A stretch of 17,183 nucleotides of DNA from an uncultured Eubacterium sp. (GCA_905233805.1 CAJOER010000039.1:1-17183); one strand, 5' to 3'; positions 1 through 6,784 are shown, numbered from the stretch's first letter. A program made the numbers and translations. Notes: a model not told the origin generated them from the sequence alone.

Positions 1-114
1 GCTTTTTTTATGCACAACAAGCGGAGAATCAAGCGTTACGCCGTGTTCCTTATTGAATTCTTTAATCTCGTCGTTAAGACTCTGATTATTGTTTTCTTTG
101 TTTACATCACTCAT
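1..114 (-). CDS. N-terminal fragment of unrecognised protein (cut by window edge)
   Basis: An open frame starts at an ATG at 114 and runs off the left edge, giving 38 residues that begin MSDVNKENNNQSLNDE. The start is supported by an AAAGGTG ribosome site about 7 bases upstream and by a well-formed promoter on the same strand (-35 TTTCAA complement at 168-173, -10 at 145-150). The visible residues are polar and charged, with no signal peptide or membrane segment, so a cytosolic N-terminus is likely. The fragment is too short to assign a family. It is transcribed divergently from the ROK-azlCD operon. Confidence 0.7.
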   Translation of the reverse strand, partial: MSDVNKENNNQSLNDEIKEFNKEHGVTLDSPLVVHKKS

Positions 115-144
115 AATATGCACCTTTTGTAATCATTTTGTAAT

Positions 145-173
145 ATAATATCATATTTTTAATCATATTTCAA
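145..173 (-). promoter_or_regulatory. Sigma-A-type promoter for the left-edge gene
   Basis: On the minus strand TTGAAA (168-173), a 17-base spacer and TATTAT (145-150) form a near-consensus vegetative promoter, with a TGA just before the -10 giving an extended -10 (TGnTATTAT form). The start codon of the left-edge gene lies about 30 bases downstream. Confidence 0.7.
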
Positions 174-185
174 TAAAATATTGAA
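169..185. repeat. 17-bp inverted repeat spanning both divergent -35 boxes (candidate operator)
   Basis: TTCAATA and TATTGAA form perfect 7-bp arms around a 3-base AAA centre. The arms coincide with most of the -35 elements of the two divergent promoters, so a dimeric regulator bound here would block both. Part of the symmetry follows automatically from two facing TTGAA -35 boxes; the matching TA/TA inner bases are the extra evidence. Confidence 0.4.
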
Positions 186-209
186 TTTATATCGTTTAGT
201 TGATATAAT
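181..209 (+). promoter_or_regulatory. Sigma-A-type promoter for the ROK-azlCD operon
   Basis: TTGAAT (181-186), a 17-base spacer and TATAAT (204-209) make a strong vegetative promoter. Transcription should begin near 216, giving a short leader before the GGAGGA ribosome site at 230-235. The -35 box lies only 7 bases from the -35 box of the divergent promoter. Confidence 0.75.
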
Positions 210-242
210 TATAATGAAATAATTTATTCGGAGGAATAAATA

Positions 243-1127
243 ATGCGTATTTTAACTTTCGATATTGGCGGAGCTTTTATCAAATACGGTATTTGTAATG
301 AAAAGTTCAAAATGCTTGAAACACATAAAATCCCGACCGAGGCGGAAAAAGGCGGTCAGGACTTAATTGAGCGCATAATAGGTATAGTTGAAAGCTATAA
401 AAAAATTGACCGTGTGGCTGTTTCAACCGCAGGACAGGTTGATTCGGGCAACGGCATAGTTGTTTATTCTACCGGAAAAATCCCCTATTATACGGGTATG
501 ATGGTTAAAAAGCTTATAGAAAACAAAACGGGAATTCCCACCTTTGTTGAGAACAACGTTAACGCGGCGGCTATGGGCGAAGCCAAGTTCGGCGCAGCAA
601 AGGGATATAACGATTTTATCTGTCTTACCTACGGTAACGGTATAGGCGGCGCAATATATCTTAACGGCGAGCTTTACAAAGGCGCAGGCTCCTCCGCTGG
701 TGAACTCGGTCATATGATTACGCACGCAGGCGGAAAACAGTGTAACTGCGGCGGCGAGGGCTGCTACGAATGCTACGCTTCGGCAAACGCACTCGTAAGC
801 GCGGTAAACCGTGTTACGGATAAGCCCCTTGACGCTTTTCAGATTTTTGATAAAGAGAATATTGAAAAGCCCGAAATTCGTTTTGAAATAGATAAATGGA
901 TTGACGAGATTATTATCGGTCTTATCAATATTATTTACACGTTTAATCCCCCTCTTATCGTTCTCGGCGGCGGCATAATGAACGAGGACTACATTATTGA
1001 TTTAATTGACAGAAAAATATATAACAGACTTATGGACAATTACCGCAAGGTAAACATAGTTCGTTCCAGACTCGGGAACGACGCGGCGCTGCTCGGCGTG
1101 GCTTACCAGGCGGCTAACATTAAATAA
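243..1127 (+). CDS. ROK-family sugar kinase-like protein with altered active-site residues
   Basis: The 294-residue protein has the ROK (repressor/ORF/kinase) layout without an N-terminal helix-turn-helix, as in glucokinase or N-acetylmannosamine kinase rather than NagC-type repressors. The phosphate-binding loop is at residues 7-14 (DIGGAFIK), the sugar-binding GELGH at 153-157, and the structural zinc site CNCGGEGC at 167-174 with His157. Three positions differ from the usual motifs as I recall them: DIGGT becomes DIGGA (Ala11), the catalytic Asp of the END-type motif is Asn105 (VENNVN), and GTGIGG becomes GNGIGG (Asn132). Active members phosphorylate sugars with ATP; whether this one does is uncertain. 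GGAGGA lies 7 bases before the ATG. The stop codon overlaps the azlC start (TAATG). Confidence 0.85.
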   Translation: MRILTFDIGGAFIKYGICNEKFKMLETHKIPTEAEKGGQDLIERIIGIVESYKKIDRVAVSTAGQVDSGNGIVVYSTGKIPYYTGMMVKKLIENKTGIPTFVENNVNAAAMGEAKFGAAKGYNDFICLTYGNGIGGAIYLNGELYKGAGSSAGELGHMITHAGGKQCNCGGEGCYECYASANALVSAVNRVTDKPLDAFQIFDKENIEKPEIRFEIDKWIDEIIIGLINIIYTFNPPLIVLGGGIMNEDYIIDLIDRKIYNRLMDNYRKVNIVRSRLGNDAALLGVAYQAANIK

Positions 1128-1855
1128 TGAAAAAAGAAGTAAAAGAAAACACATTTTTAAAAGGAATAATTGACGGAATACCAATTTGCTTCGGCTACCT
1201 TTCGGTAGCCTTTGCATTTGGTATTTTTGCTGTTTCAAACGGGCTGACAAGCGCCGAGGCGGTTTTAATATCAATGACTAACGTCACCTCGGCGGGACAG
1301 CTTGCCTCAATTCCGATAATGGTATCGGGCGGTACTCTTATCGAACTTGCGCTTTCGCAGTTTATAATCAATCTCAGATATGCTTTAATGAGCGTATCGC
1401 TGAGCCAGAAATTTGATAAATCCGTCAGGCTGATTGACCGTTTTATAATTGCATTCATCAACACGGACGAAGTGTTCGCAGTTGCGTCCTCAAAAAAAGA
1501 GGTAGGAAAAGCGTATATGTTCGGGCTGATACTGACGCCGTATATAGGCTGGAGCGCAGGCACGGCGATAGGCGCAATCGCGGGAAACATACTTCCCGCA
1601 ATCGTTATTTCCGCGCTCGGAATCGCAATTTACGGTATGTTCATCGCTATCGTTGTACCGCGTGCAAGAGAAAACAGGCACACCCTGTTTTGCGTTATAA
1701 GCGCAATAGTTCTTTCCTGTATATTCCGGTACATTCCCCTTTTTTCAAAAGTACACACGGGATTTACAATTATAATCTGCGCGGTAATAGCAAGCGCCGT
1801 ATCGGCGATTCTTTTCCCCGTTGAAAGCGAAAAGGAGGAAAAAGATGAACTTTGA
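1127..1855 (+). CDS. azlC: AzlC family branched-chain amino acid exporter, large subunit
   Basis: The 242-residue hydrophobic protein matches AzlC throughout. The N-terminal GIIDGIPICFGYLSVAFAFG segment, the conserved TSAGQLASI stretch (about residues 55-63) and the NLRYALMS segment (about 83-90) are characteristic. AzlC pairs with the small AzlD subunit to export branched-chain amino acids and their analogues, as known from azaleucine resistance in Bacillus. The start overlaps the ROK stop by one base, and its own ribosome site is weak (AGGCGG about 13 bases upstream), so translational coupling is likely. The highly charged C-terminus (ESEKEEKDEL) is probably cytosolic. Confidence 0.93.
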   Translation: MKKEVKENTFLKGIIDGIPICFGYLSVAFAFGIFAVSNGLTSAEAVLISMTNVTSAGQLASIPIMVSGGTLIELALSQFIINLRYALMSVSLSQKFDKSVRLIDRFIIAFINTDEVFAVASSKKEVGKAYMFGLILTPYIGWSAGTAIGAIAGNILPAIVISALGIAIYGMFIAIVVPRARENRHTLFCVISAIVLSCIFRYIPLFSKVHTGFTIIICAVIASAVSAILFPVESEKEEKDEL

Positions 1856-2165
1856 TATTTTTCTTCCTTATCTTGCGGTAATGGCAGCGGTAACCTATCT
1901 TGTTAGGGCAGTTCCGCTTGTACTTATAAAAAAGAAAATCGAGAATAAATTTATACTCTCGTTTTTACACTATATGCCCTTCGCGGTGCTCACCGTAATG
2001 ACCGTACCCGCGGTATTCTACGCCACGGGAAACGTTATTACTGCGTCAATCGGCGTTGCTGCAGCACTCGTCCTCGCGTATTTCAAAAGAGGGCTGCTCA
2101 CCGTTGCTATAGGCGCTTCGGGCGCGGTACTTATCGCGGAACTTATAATTAAATACGCAATATAA
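1845..2165 (+). CDS. azlD: AzlD family branched-chain amino acid exporter, small subunit
   Basis: The 106-residue membrane protein has the AzlD pattern: RAVPLVLIKK near residue 20, a YMPFAVLTVMTVPAVF segment, and further hydrophobic helices. The start chosen is the ATG at 1845, because AGGAGG at 1833-1838 sits 6 bases before it; an in-frame TTG at 1821 would lie upstream of that ribosome site. It overlaps the 3' end of azlC by 11 bases, as is usual for this pair. It is the last gene of the operon, followed directly by a terminator. Confidence 0.93.
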   Translation: MNFDIFLPYLAVMAAVTYLVRAVPLVLIKKKIENKFILSFLHYMPFAVLTVMTVPAVFYATGNVITASIGVAAALVLAYFKRGLLTVAIGASGAVLIAELIIKYAI

Positions 2166-2170
2166 AACAT

Positions 2171-2200
2171 AAAAACACCTGCAAAAGCAGGTGTTTTTTT
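2171..2200. terminator. Intrinsic terminator after azlD, probably bidirectional
   Basis: CACCTGC (2176-2182), an AAAA loop and GCAGGTG (2187-2193) form a perfect 7-bp stem extended by A/T pairs. T7 follows on the plus strand and an A-tract precedes it, so it can also stop minus-strand transcripts coming out of the RHS island. Confidence 0.9.
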
Positions 2201-2210
2201 AATAACTCTT

Positions 2211-2792
2211 TTAGTCGAGGGACACGGAACCGTCCCCTGTCCCACATTCAAGAGACTTGTTAAACTCAAATGCATATTTTGTTTGTATTAAATTATCGGC
2301 AGATATAAGTAATCCAAAGTTTTCTTTAATTAACCAAGCATTAGTTGAGTCAATACTTTTAATTGGAACAAAATACATAAACTCTACATTTTCCTTACTA
2401 AACGCATCAATGTGACAATCTTCTGAAGGCTTAAAAATGCAATTACTTGAAGTATATATTTTTTCAGGATTAATCTCCAAATATCGATATGTGGGATTTA
2501 CAATCAACACATTGATTCGATACAAACAATAAGAATCAAGATTAATTACTGTGTTCATTTGCTTATTAGTTAGTTTTTGTTTTGTATAATACTGTTCATG
2601 AAAATCTGAGATTCTTTTATTCAAGAGTGGCTGAGCTATTTCAATCGCGTCCTTATTTGATACTCTTTCACAACTATCAATTTTAGCTGTAATCATTTGC
2701 CTCGCACCAATCCGGGTTCCTGAAAAAATCATAAAAGTTACTGCACATATTACAAATACACATATCATAATAAGAAAAGATTTCTTCTTCAT
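2211..2792 (-). CDS. Membrane-anchored protein of unknown function, candidate immunity protein
   Basis: The protein is 193 residues if started at the ATG at 2792, with a G-rich ribosome site (AGGGGGGA) about 10 bases upstream; a GTG at 2795 is an alternative. Residues 5-24 form one hydrophobic segment after a KKK cluster, so it is a signal-anchor or secreted protein with most of the chain outside the cytosol. I recognise no family. It starts about 25 bases after the stop of the amidase-tipped RHS gene, on the same strand, where polymorphic toxin loci usually encode immunity. The gene is AT-rich like the toxin tip and unlike the surrounding chromosome. Its last ten residues (GTGDGSVSLD) come from a REP-like palindrome, so the original C-terminus may have been replaced. 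Confidence 0.65.
   Translation of the reverse strand: MKKKSFLIMICVFVICAVTFMIFSGTRIGARQMITAKIDSCERVSNKDAIEIAQPLLNKRISDFHEQYYTKQKLTNKQMNTVINLDSYCLYRINVLIVNPTYRYLEINPEKIYTSSNCIFKPSEDCHIDAFSKENVEFMYFVPIKSIDSTNAWLIKENFGLLISADNLIQTKYAFEFNKSLECGTGDGSVSLD
2219..2243. repeat. REP-like imperfect palindrome at the end of the candidate immunity gene
   Basis: A 25-bp GC-rich block begins GGGACA and ends TGTCCC, with an inner GG/CC pair and a small CGGAACCG palindrome. It resembles the GGGACA...TGTCCC repeats I associate with REP/TnpA-type elements scattered in Clostridia. It stands out from the AT-rich DNA around it. Only one copy is seen in this window and no transposase is nearby. Confidence 0.5.
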
Positions 2793-2817
2793 CACTAGAT
2801 GATCCCCCCTCACAACA

Positions 2818-4650
2818 TTATCCAAAAGTAAAAGATATTACCAAGAGATATACAACTTTTTTACCTTTTTCTTTTGGGAGAAACTCCATAATAGATGATG
2901 TTTTACCATCTCTTGGTCTAGAATGGGCATAATAGGCAATGTCTTTCTTGCTCTTTGAACATGTTATAGTTCCATTTATTGCTGCATGATTTTTGTGTGA
3001 ATTGTTTTTATTTTTGTCAAAAAATATTACAATAGTACAATGATACATTTTCTTTAATTCTTTTGCCGCAATTTCAACATCTTTTTTAGTATACAATTTG
3101 TAACTCGTTTTAACAAATCCCTTATTATTAAGCCATTTGTATAATTCTGTAGCGTTCATCCAATTTGGAGTTGCAGGCTTTTTCAAATATGGAATATTAA
3201 ACCATAATGCAGTCATTGGACTTAAGCCGCCTTTATATAAACACTGTGAAACAAAATTTGCACAATCATGATCTTTGTCATTCATGTGAAAATCAGGATT
3301 AAAGCTATTATACCACGTTTTAGCATATTGTTTTGCTTTTGAAGCGTTATACATATACCCCGTCGGGTCTTCGTTATTCACCGGGTCGTTACAGCAATAT
3401 GCAAAGAGGTTGAGTCCGTTAATTTCGTCCTTACTCTGCTGTGCTATTTCAGGCAGGTCGGCGTTGAGAAAGCGTCCCCATTGCTGACGGTAATACCTTG
3501 ACTGAAGGTAATAGCTCGGCATATCGTAATCGTAGTAATATCCGCGGTATCTTATCGGATTAAGGGAATCGTTAGTATTAATATTCCTTGATTTACCCCA
3601 AGGGTCATAGCTGTATTTACCCGCTATGTTACCGTTAGCGGAATTTACTACGCCTATAACGTCGCCTTCAGCGTCCTTAATATAAAAGTAAGTTGCGGTA
3701 TTCTTTGTAAAGCCGACTATTTCATCGTTACCGTCATAGAGAAATTCTTTTGCTTCCCATACTTCGCCGGTGCTCTTGTTAATCTTACATTCCGCAAGAA
3801 GCTTATCACCGTCGTATATGTATTTATTTACAAAAGTTTCGTCCTCTTTTGTAGTTCTTATTCCGTTTTCGTCATAAGTAAAGGAATAAGCTACCCACGA
3901 TTCGTCTATACCGTGATAGGTTATGCTTTCAAGCTGTCTGCCGTTAGTCCATTCAAACTCCTGATAGTCGATATTAAGTATATTTCCGTTTTCATCGTAT
4001 ACATAGTTATCGTTATACAGGAAATTATCCGTTGAATTCTGTACGCTGTCTACCCATATATTATTCTCATATTCAAAATCGTATTCAGCTTCATTTGAAG
4101 GAGTCGTCTGGGTTATCTCCGCGGCGGTTGTATACGCATAATCCTTTCTGTCGGTCATATTGCCTCTGTTATCGTAGGTATATACCGTAGACTTATTCGT
4201 ATATGTATCGTCGCAGCGTATTAACTGTCCTTTATTGTCGTAATAGTATTTCTGATAACAGGAATATATTCCGCTCGTTGTTTTTGTTTCTATCCGGCCC
4301 TCATTATCGTACGTGTACTCAATAACAGCGTTACCGTAATCCATTTCGGTAATATTTCCGTCGTTATCATAAGTGTATTCGCAGTCTATAAGGTCCTGAT
4401 TATTTTTAGTTATGGCTTTTTCAGTTAAATTGCCATTACTGTCTTCCGTATCTGTTACCGTAAAGGAATTACTGTTAGCGGTTACCGTGCTTGTATTTCC
4501 GCTTGAAACTACCGAATTAGGCGTTGACCTTGGATTTTCGTTCTGATTATATACAAGATTCTGAAATCCCTTATTAACGGTTCTTGTAGTTACTTCTTCG
4601 TTATTTACGGTTTCGGTTGAAGTACTGTCTTTGTATGAGTATATTAACAC
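2818..4650 (-). CDS. RHS core with C-terminal amidase-like toxin domain (downstream half of broken gene)
   Basis: Counted from a GTG at 4650 this is 610 residues; no ribosome site precedes the GTG, so it is probably not a true start. Many YD repeats (YTYDNDGN, YDNKGQL, YTYDNRGN types) lead to the RHS core end: YYLQSRYY, GRFLNAD, NLFAYCCNDP and DPTGY (codons 3354-3368). After DPTG comes a roughly 175-residue domain with the Amidase_6 pattern: YAKTWYNSFNPDF, then DCANFVSQCL with the likely nucleophile Cys codon at 3262-3264, then a downstream KNHAAIN that may supply the His. Such domains belong to the NlpC/P60-CHAP-like cysteine hydrolases, and by family I infer an attack on cell-wall peptide or amide bonds. 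GC falls at the core/tip boundary. Confidence 0.8.
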   Translation of the reverse strand: MLIYSYKDSTSTETVNNEEVTTRTVNKGFQNLVYNQNENPRSTPNSVVSSGNTSTVTANSNSFTVTDTEDSNGNLTEKAITKNNQDLIDCEYTYDNDGNITEMDYGNAVIEYTYDNEGRIETKTTSGIYSCYQKYYYDNKGQLIRCDDTYTNKSTVYTYDNRGNMTDRKDYAYTTAAEITQTTPSNEAEYDFEYENNIWVDSVQNSTDNFLYNDNYVYDENGNILNIDYQEFEWTNGRQLESITYHGIDESWVAYSFTYDENGIRTTKEDETFVNKYIYDGDKLLAECKINKSTGEVWEAKEFLYDGNDEIVGFTKNTATYFYIKDAEGDVIGVVNSANGNIAGKYSYDPWGKSRNINTNDSLNPIRYRGYYYDYDMPSYYLQSRYYRQQWGRFLNADLPEIAQQSKDEINGLNLFAYCCNDPVNNEDPTGYMYNASKAKQYAKTWYNSFNPDFHMNDKDHDCANFVSQCLYKGGLSPMTALWFNIPYLKKPATPNWMNATELYKWLNNKGFVKTSYKLYTKKDVEIAAKELKKMYHCTIVIFFDKNKNNSHKNHAAINGTITCSKSKKDIAYYAHSRPRDGKTSSIMEFLPKEKGKKVVYLLVISFTFG

Positions 4651-4747
4651 GTCCGTTGCACCCGACGTGTCGAATATTGAAACCGTTCCGTCGGCGGCAT
4701 AAACCGTTTTACGCTGAGCGCAATAATCGAGCTTTTGAATTAGCTTA

Positions 4748-5518
4748 TTACTGCTGTGCGTTCGGGCTTTCCTTATACTTTTGCTCGGTTACGTTCCCGT
4801 TATTATCATAAACGTAATATACGGTCTGTCCGTTGCCGTAAGCTATGGACGTATTTCTGTTACTGTTATCATAATTATACTGAGCATAGGTAACGTAGTT
4901 GCTCGAATTTGCAGATTCCTTGATTTTTACGTACTCTATATTACCGAGGTTATTATACTCGTATTTATACGTATCGAACACCTCGGTCGCCTTTGTTCCG
5001 TTTGTATGATAAGTATAAGTAGTCTGTACGTTAAGGCGGTTTGTTTCGCTTACTACCTGATTATTACTGTTATATGTATATCTTTGACCTACGTTCGGGT
5101 TTGAATACGTATTACTGTTTGGCAAGCCCTCGCAGGTACTGTCGTAATCCTCGGGACCGATTTCCTGAATTACGCGTCCCTGACTGTCATAAAGCGTTCG
5201 CGTGCATTTCCCGTCTTCGTTTACAAGCAGTAATTCACCTGCGTTGTTATATTTATACGTCGTTACAACACCGTCCACGGTTTTACTGCTCATATTACCT
5301 TTTAAATCATAGGTAATATTTGTTATGCTTGTATTAGTTTCATTATTCTCCGTTGTTACAGTCGTTATTCTTTCAATACGATTAAAACAATCATAAAGGT
5401 ATTGCTCCGTGCAATCCGCTGTTACTACGGAAATTAATCTACCAGCCGTATCATAATTATACTCCGTTTCCTCTTCGTATGTCAATATATTATCGGATAT
5501 TGAACTGTCAAGGTACAA
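4748..5518 (-). CDS. RHS/YD-repeat fragment (upstream half of broken gene)
   Basis: A 256-residue run of YD repeats (EYNYDTAGRL, YLYDCFNRI, ITYDLKGNM, TYKYNNAGEL, YVYDNNGNV) begins abruptly at a TTG (5518) that follows an in-frame TAA, with no ribosome site and no secretion signal. It ends at a double TAA where the frame shifts by one base relative to the downstream RHS core. RHS repeats wind into a beta-shell that encloses the toxin tip; alone this fragment has no clear function. It lies directly behind two terminators that close the rplT operon, and no convincing promoter is visible between them and the fragment. Confidence 0.75.
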   Translation of the reverse strand: MYLDSSISDNILTYEEETEYNYDTAGRLISVVTADCTEQYLYDCFNRIERITTVTTENNETNTSITNITYDLKGNMSSKTVDGVVTTYKYNNAGELLLVNEDGKCTRTLYDSQGRVIQEIGPEDYDSTCEGLPNSNTYSNPNVGQRYTYNSNNQVVSETNRLNVQTTYTYHTNGTKATEVFDTYKYEYNNLGNIEYVKIKESANSSNYVTYAQYNYDNSNRNTSIAYGNGQTVYYVYDNNGNVTEQKYKESPNAQQ

Positions 5519-5541
5519 GATGTATTATCTAAAAATGTCAC

Positions 5542-5567
5542 AAAAAAACGGGAAATATATACCCCGT
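5542..5567 (-). terminator. Second intrinsic terminator-like hairpin behind rplT
   Basis: On the minus strand ACGGGG and TCCCGT pair around an 8-base AT loop (5548-5567), followed directly by T7 (A-tract 5542-5548 on the plus strand). It stands 25 bases beyond the main rplT terminator and just before the RHS fragment. Confidence 0.6.
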
Positions 5568-5591
5568 ATTTGTTAAGACGTACTATCAGAC

Positions 5592-5627
5592 AAAAAAAGA
5601 AGCCGCGGAAATTCCGCGGCGTTTTTT
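5592..5627. terminator. Intrinsic terminator of the infC-rpmI-rplT operon
   Basis: GCCGCGG (5602-5608) and CCGCGGC (5614-5620) form a 7-bp GC-rich stem, extendable by AA/TT pairs, around AAATT. T7 follows on the minus strand and T6 on the plus strand, so it can work both ways. It begins a few bases after the rplT stop codon. Confidence 0.93.
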
Positions 5628-5628
5628 C

Positions 5629-5982
5629 TTATAATGCAGACTTTGCAGTTTCTACAAGACTTGAGAATGCAGCAGCATCGGATACTGCGATTTCCGCGAG
5701 CATCTTTCTGTTAAGGTCGATTTCTGCAAGCTTGAGACCGTGCATAAATGTTGAATAGTTGATTCCGTTCGCCTTGCAAGCAGCTGAAATACGGGTAATC
5801 CACATTTTTCTGAAGTCTCTTTTCTTCTGCTTTCTTCCGATATATGCATACTGGCCGCTCTTCATAACCGCCTGCTTTGCGGTCTTGAAGAGAGCGTGCT
5901 TTGAGCCGTAGTAGCCCTTAGCTGCCTTTAATACCTTTTTTCTTCTTTTACGGGTCGCCATAGCGCCTTTAATTCTAGCCAT
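5629..5982 (-). CDS. rplT: 50S ribosomal protein L20
   Basis: The 117-residue protein matches L20 end to end: N-terminal basic MARIKGAMATRKRRKKVLK, then AKGYYGSKHALFKTAKQAVMKSGQYAYIGRK, then RDFRKMWITRISAACKANGINYSTFMHGL. L20 binds 23S rRNA early in large-subunit assembly and represses its own operon in Firmicutes through the mRNA leader. An AGAGGT ribosome site lies about 8 bases before the ATG. It is the last gene of the infC operon, 53 bases after rpmI. Confidence 0.98.
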   Translation of the reverse strand: MARIKGAMATRKRRKKVLKAAKGYYGSKHALFKTAKQAVMKSGQYAYIGRKQKKRDFRKMWITRISAACKANGINYSTFMHGLKLAEIDLNRKMLAEIAVSDAAAFSSLVETAKSAL

Positions 5983-6035
5983 AGTTAGTTACCTCTCTTT
6001 CGATATAGTGGAACGGAGCGGGCTCCGCGTTGTTC

Positions 6036-6233
6036 TTATTTATAGGGGATAAGTCTCTGGAGCTGCTTCTGGTTTGTAACGTCGGCAACTACCTGCTTGC
6101 GAAGATTTCTCTTACGCTTGGTTGACTTCTTTGTAAGGATATGAGAGGTATAAGCGTGACTTCTCGTTACCTTGCCGTTCTTGGTCTTCTTAAAGCGCTT
6201 TTTTGCGCCGCTGTGTGTCTTAATTTTAGGCAT
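6036..6233 (-). CDS. rpmI: 50S ribosomal protein L35
   Basis: The 65-residue, strongly basic protein starts MPKIKTHSGAKKRFKKTKNGK and contains the RSHAYTSHIL segment and KRKRNLRK, diagnostic of L35, at the usual length. GGAGGA lies about 7 bases upstream of the ATG, in the 26-base gap after infC. It is the middle gene of the conserved infC-rpmI-rplT operon. Confidence 0.98.
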   Translation of the reverse strand: MPKIKTHSGAKKRFKKTKNGKVTRSHAYTSHILTKKSTKRKRNLRKQVVADVTNQKQLQRLIPYK

Positions 6234-6259
6234 AATTTATTCCTCCAATATTGATTTAC

Positions 6260-6778
6260 TTATTTAGGCGCCTTCGGGCTGAGGAACATAAGAACCTGTC
6301 TTCCCTCAAGCTTAGGCATTTTATCAACGTTAGCTTCTTCAGCCAACTCCTCTGAAAAGCGCACGCAGTTATTCACAGCGAGGTCGGAATGAGCCATCTC
6401 ACGTCCGCGAAGACGGATTGATACCTTAACCTTGTCGCCCTTTGAAAGGAACTTACGCGCCTGATTAATCTTGGTATTAAAGTCGCCGATATCAATGTTA
6501 ATCGAAAGACGGATTTCTTTAGTTTCAACCGTCTTCTGCTTCTTACGGTTTTCCTTTTCGCGCTTTGACTGCTCATAGCGGTACTTGGAATAATCCATAA
6601 TTTTAACAACGGGGGGATTCGCCTGAGGAGCGATTTTTACTAAGTCAACTCCCTTGTCGTCAGCGATTTGCTGAGCCTCCTTAGCGCTCATAATACCGAG
6701 CTGCTCGCCGGTGTCGGAAATTACACGAACTTCCTTATCTTTAATTTCGCCGTTAAGCTGCGGAGCATTTTTGCTGAT
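6260..6778 (-). CDS. infC: Translation initiation factor IF-3, probable AUC start
   Basis: Both IF-3 domains are present: the N-domain (NGEIKDKEVRVISDTGEQLG, then DLVKIAPQANPPVVKIMDYSKY), the lysine-rich linker, and the C-domain (KEIRLSINIDIGDFNTKINQARKFLSKGDKVKV and LRGREMAHSD). IF-3 binds the 30S subunit and checks the start codon. The frame is open back to an ATG at 6835, but that codon has no ribosome site and lies within the structured leader. An AAAGAGGTG site at 6785-6793 sits 6 bases before an in-frame ATC at 6776-6778 (ATC AGC AAA AAT), which gives a 172-residue protein of normal length. Non-AUG starts in infC are an established self-control device, since IF-3 rejects them. Confidence 0.93.
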   Translation of the reverse strand: MSKNAPQLNGEIKDKEVRVISDTGEQLGIMSAKEAQQIADDKGVDLVKIAPQANPPVVKIMDYSKYRYEQSKREKENRKKQKTVETKEIRLSINIDIGDFNTKINQARKFLSKGDKVKVSIRLRGREMAHSDLAVNNCVRFSEELAEEANVDKMPKLEGRQVLMFLSPKAPK

Positions 6779-6784
6779 ATAAAA

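Larger units (their letters stand above)
2818..5524 (-). pseudogene. Broken RHS/YD-repeat polymorphic toxin gene (5'-truncated, frameshifted)
   Basis: One ancestral gene is read from 5524 down to 2818. The first part (5524-4748) is in one frame and ends in TAA TAA. The rest is in the next frame, which is open from before 4750 onward and continues with RHS-like sequence (NKLIQKLDYC and so on). Removing one base at about 4750 would join the two as QQ-NKLIQ. The upstream end has only an in-frame TAA (5525-5527) and no signal peptide, promoter or ribosome site, so the usual long N-terminus is missing. The two halves are also listed separately. Confidence 0.75.

Noticed and set aside
4617..5316. 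Several plus-strand open frames opposite the RHS repeats.
   Set aside because: They mirror the repetitive Tyr/Asp/Asn codons of the RHS gene and have no ribosome sites or recognisable domains.
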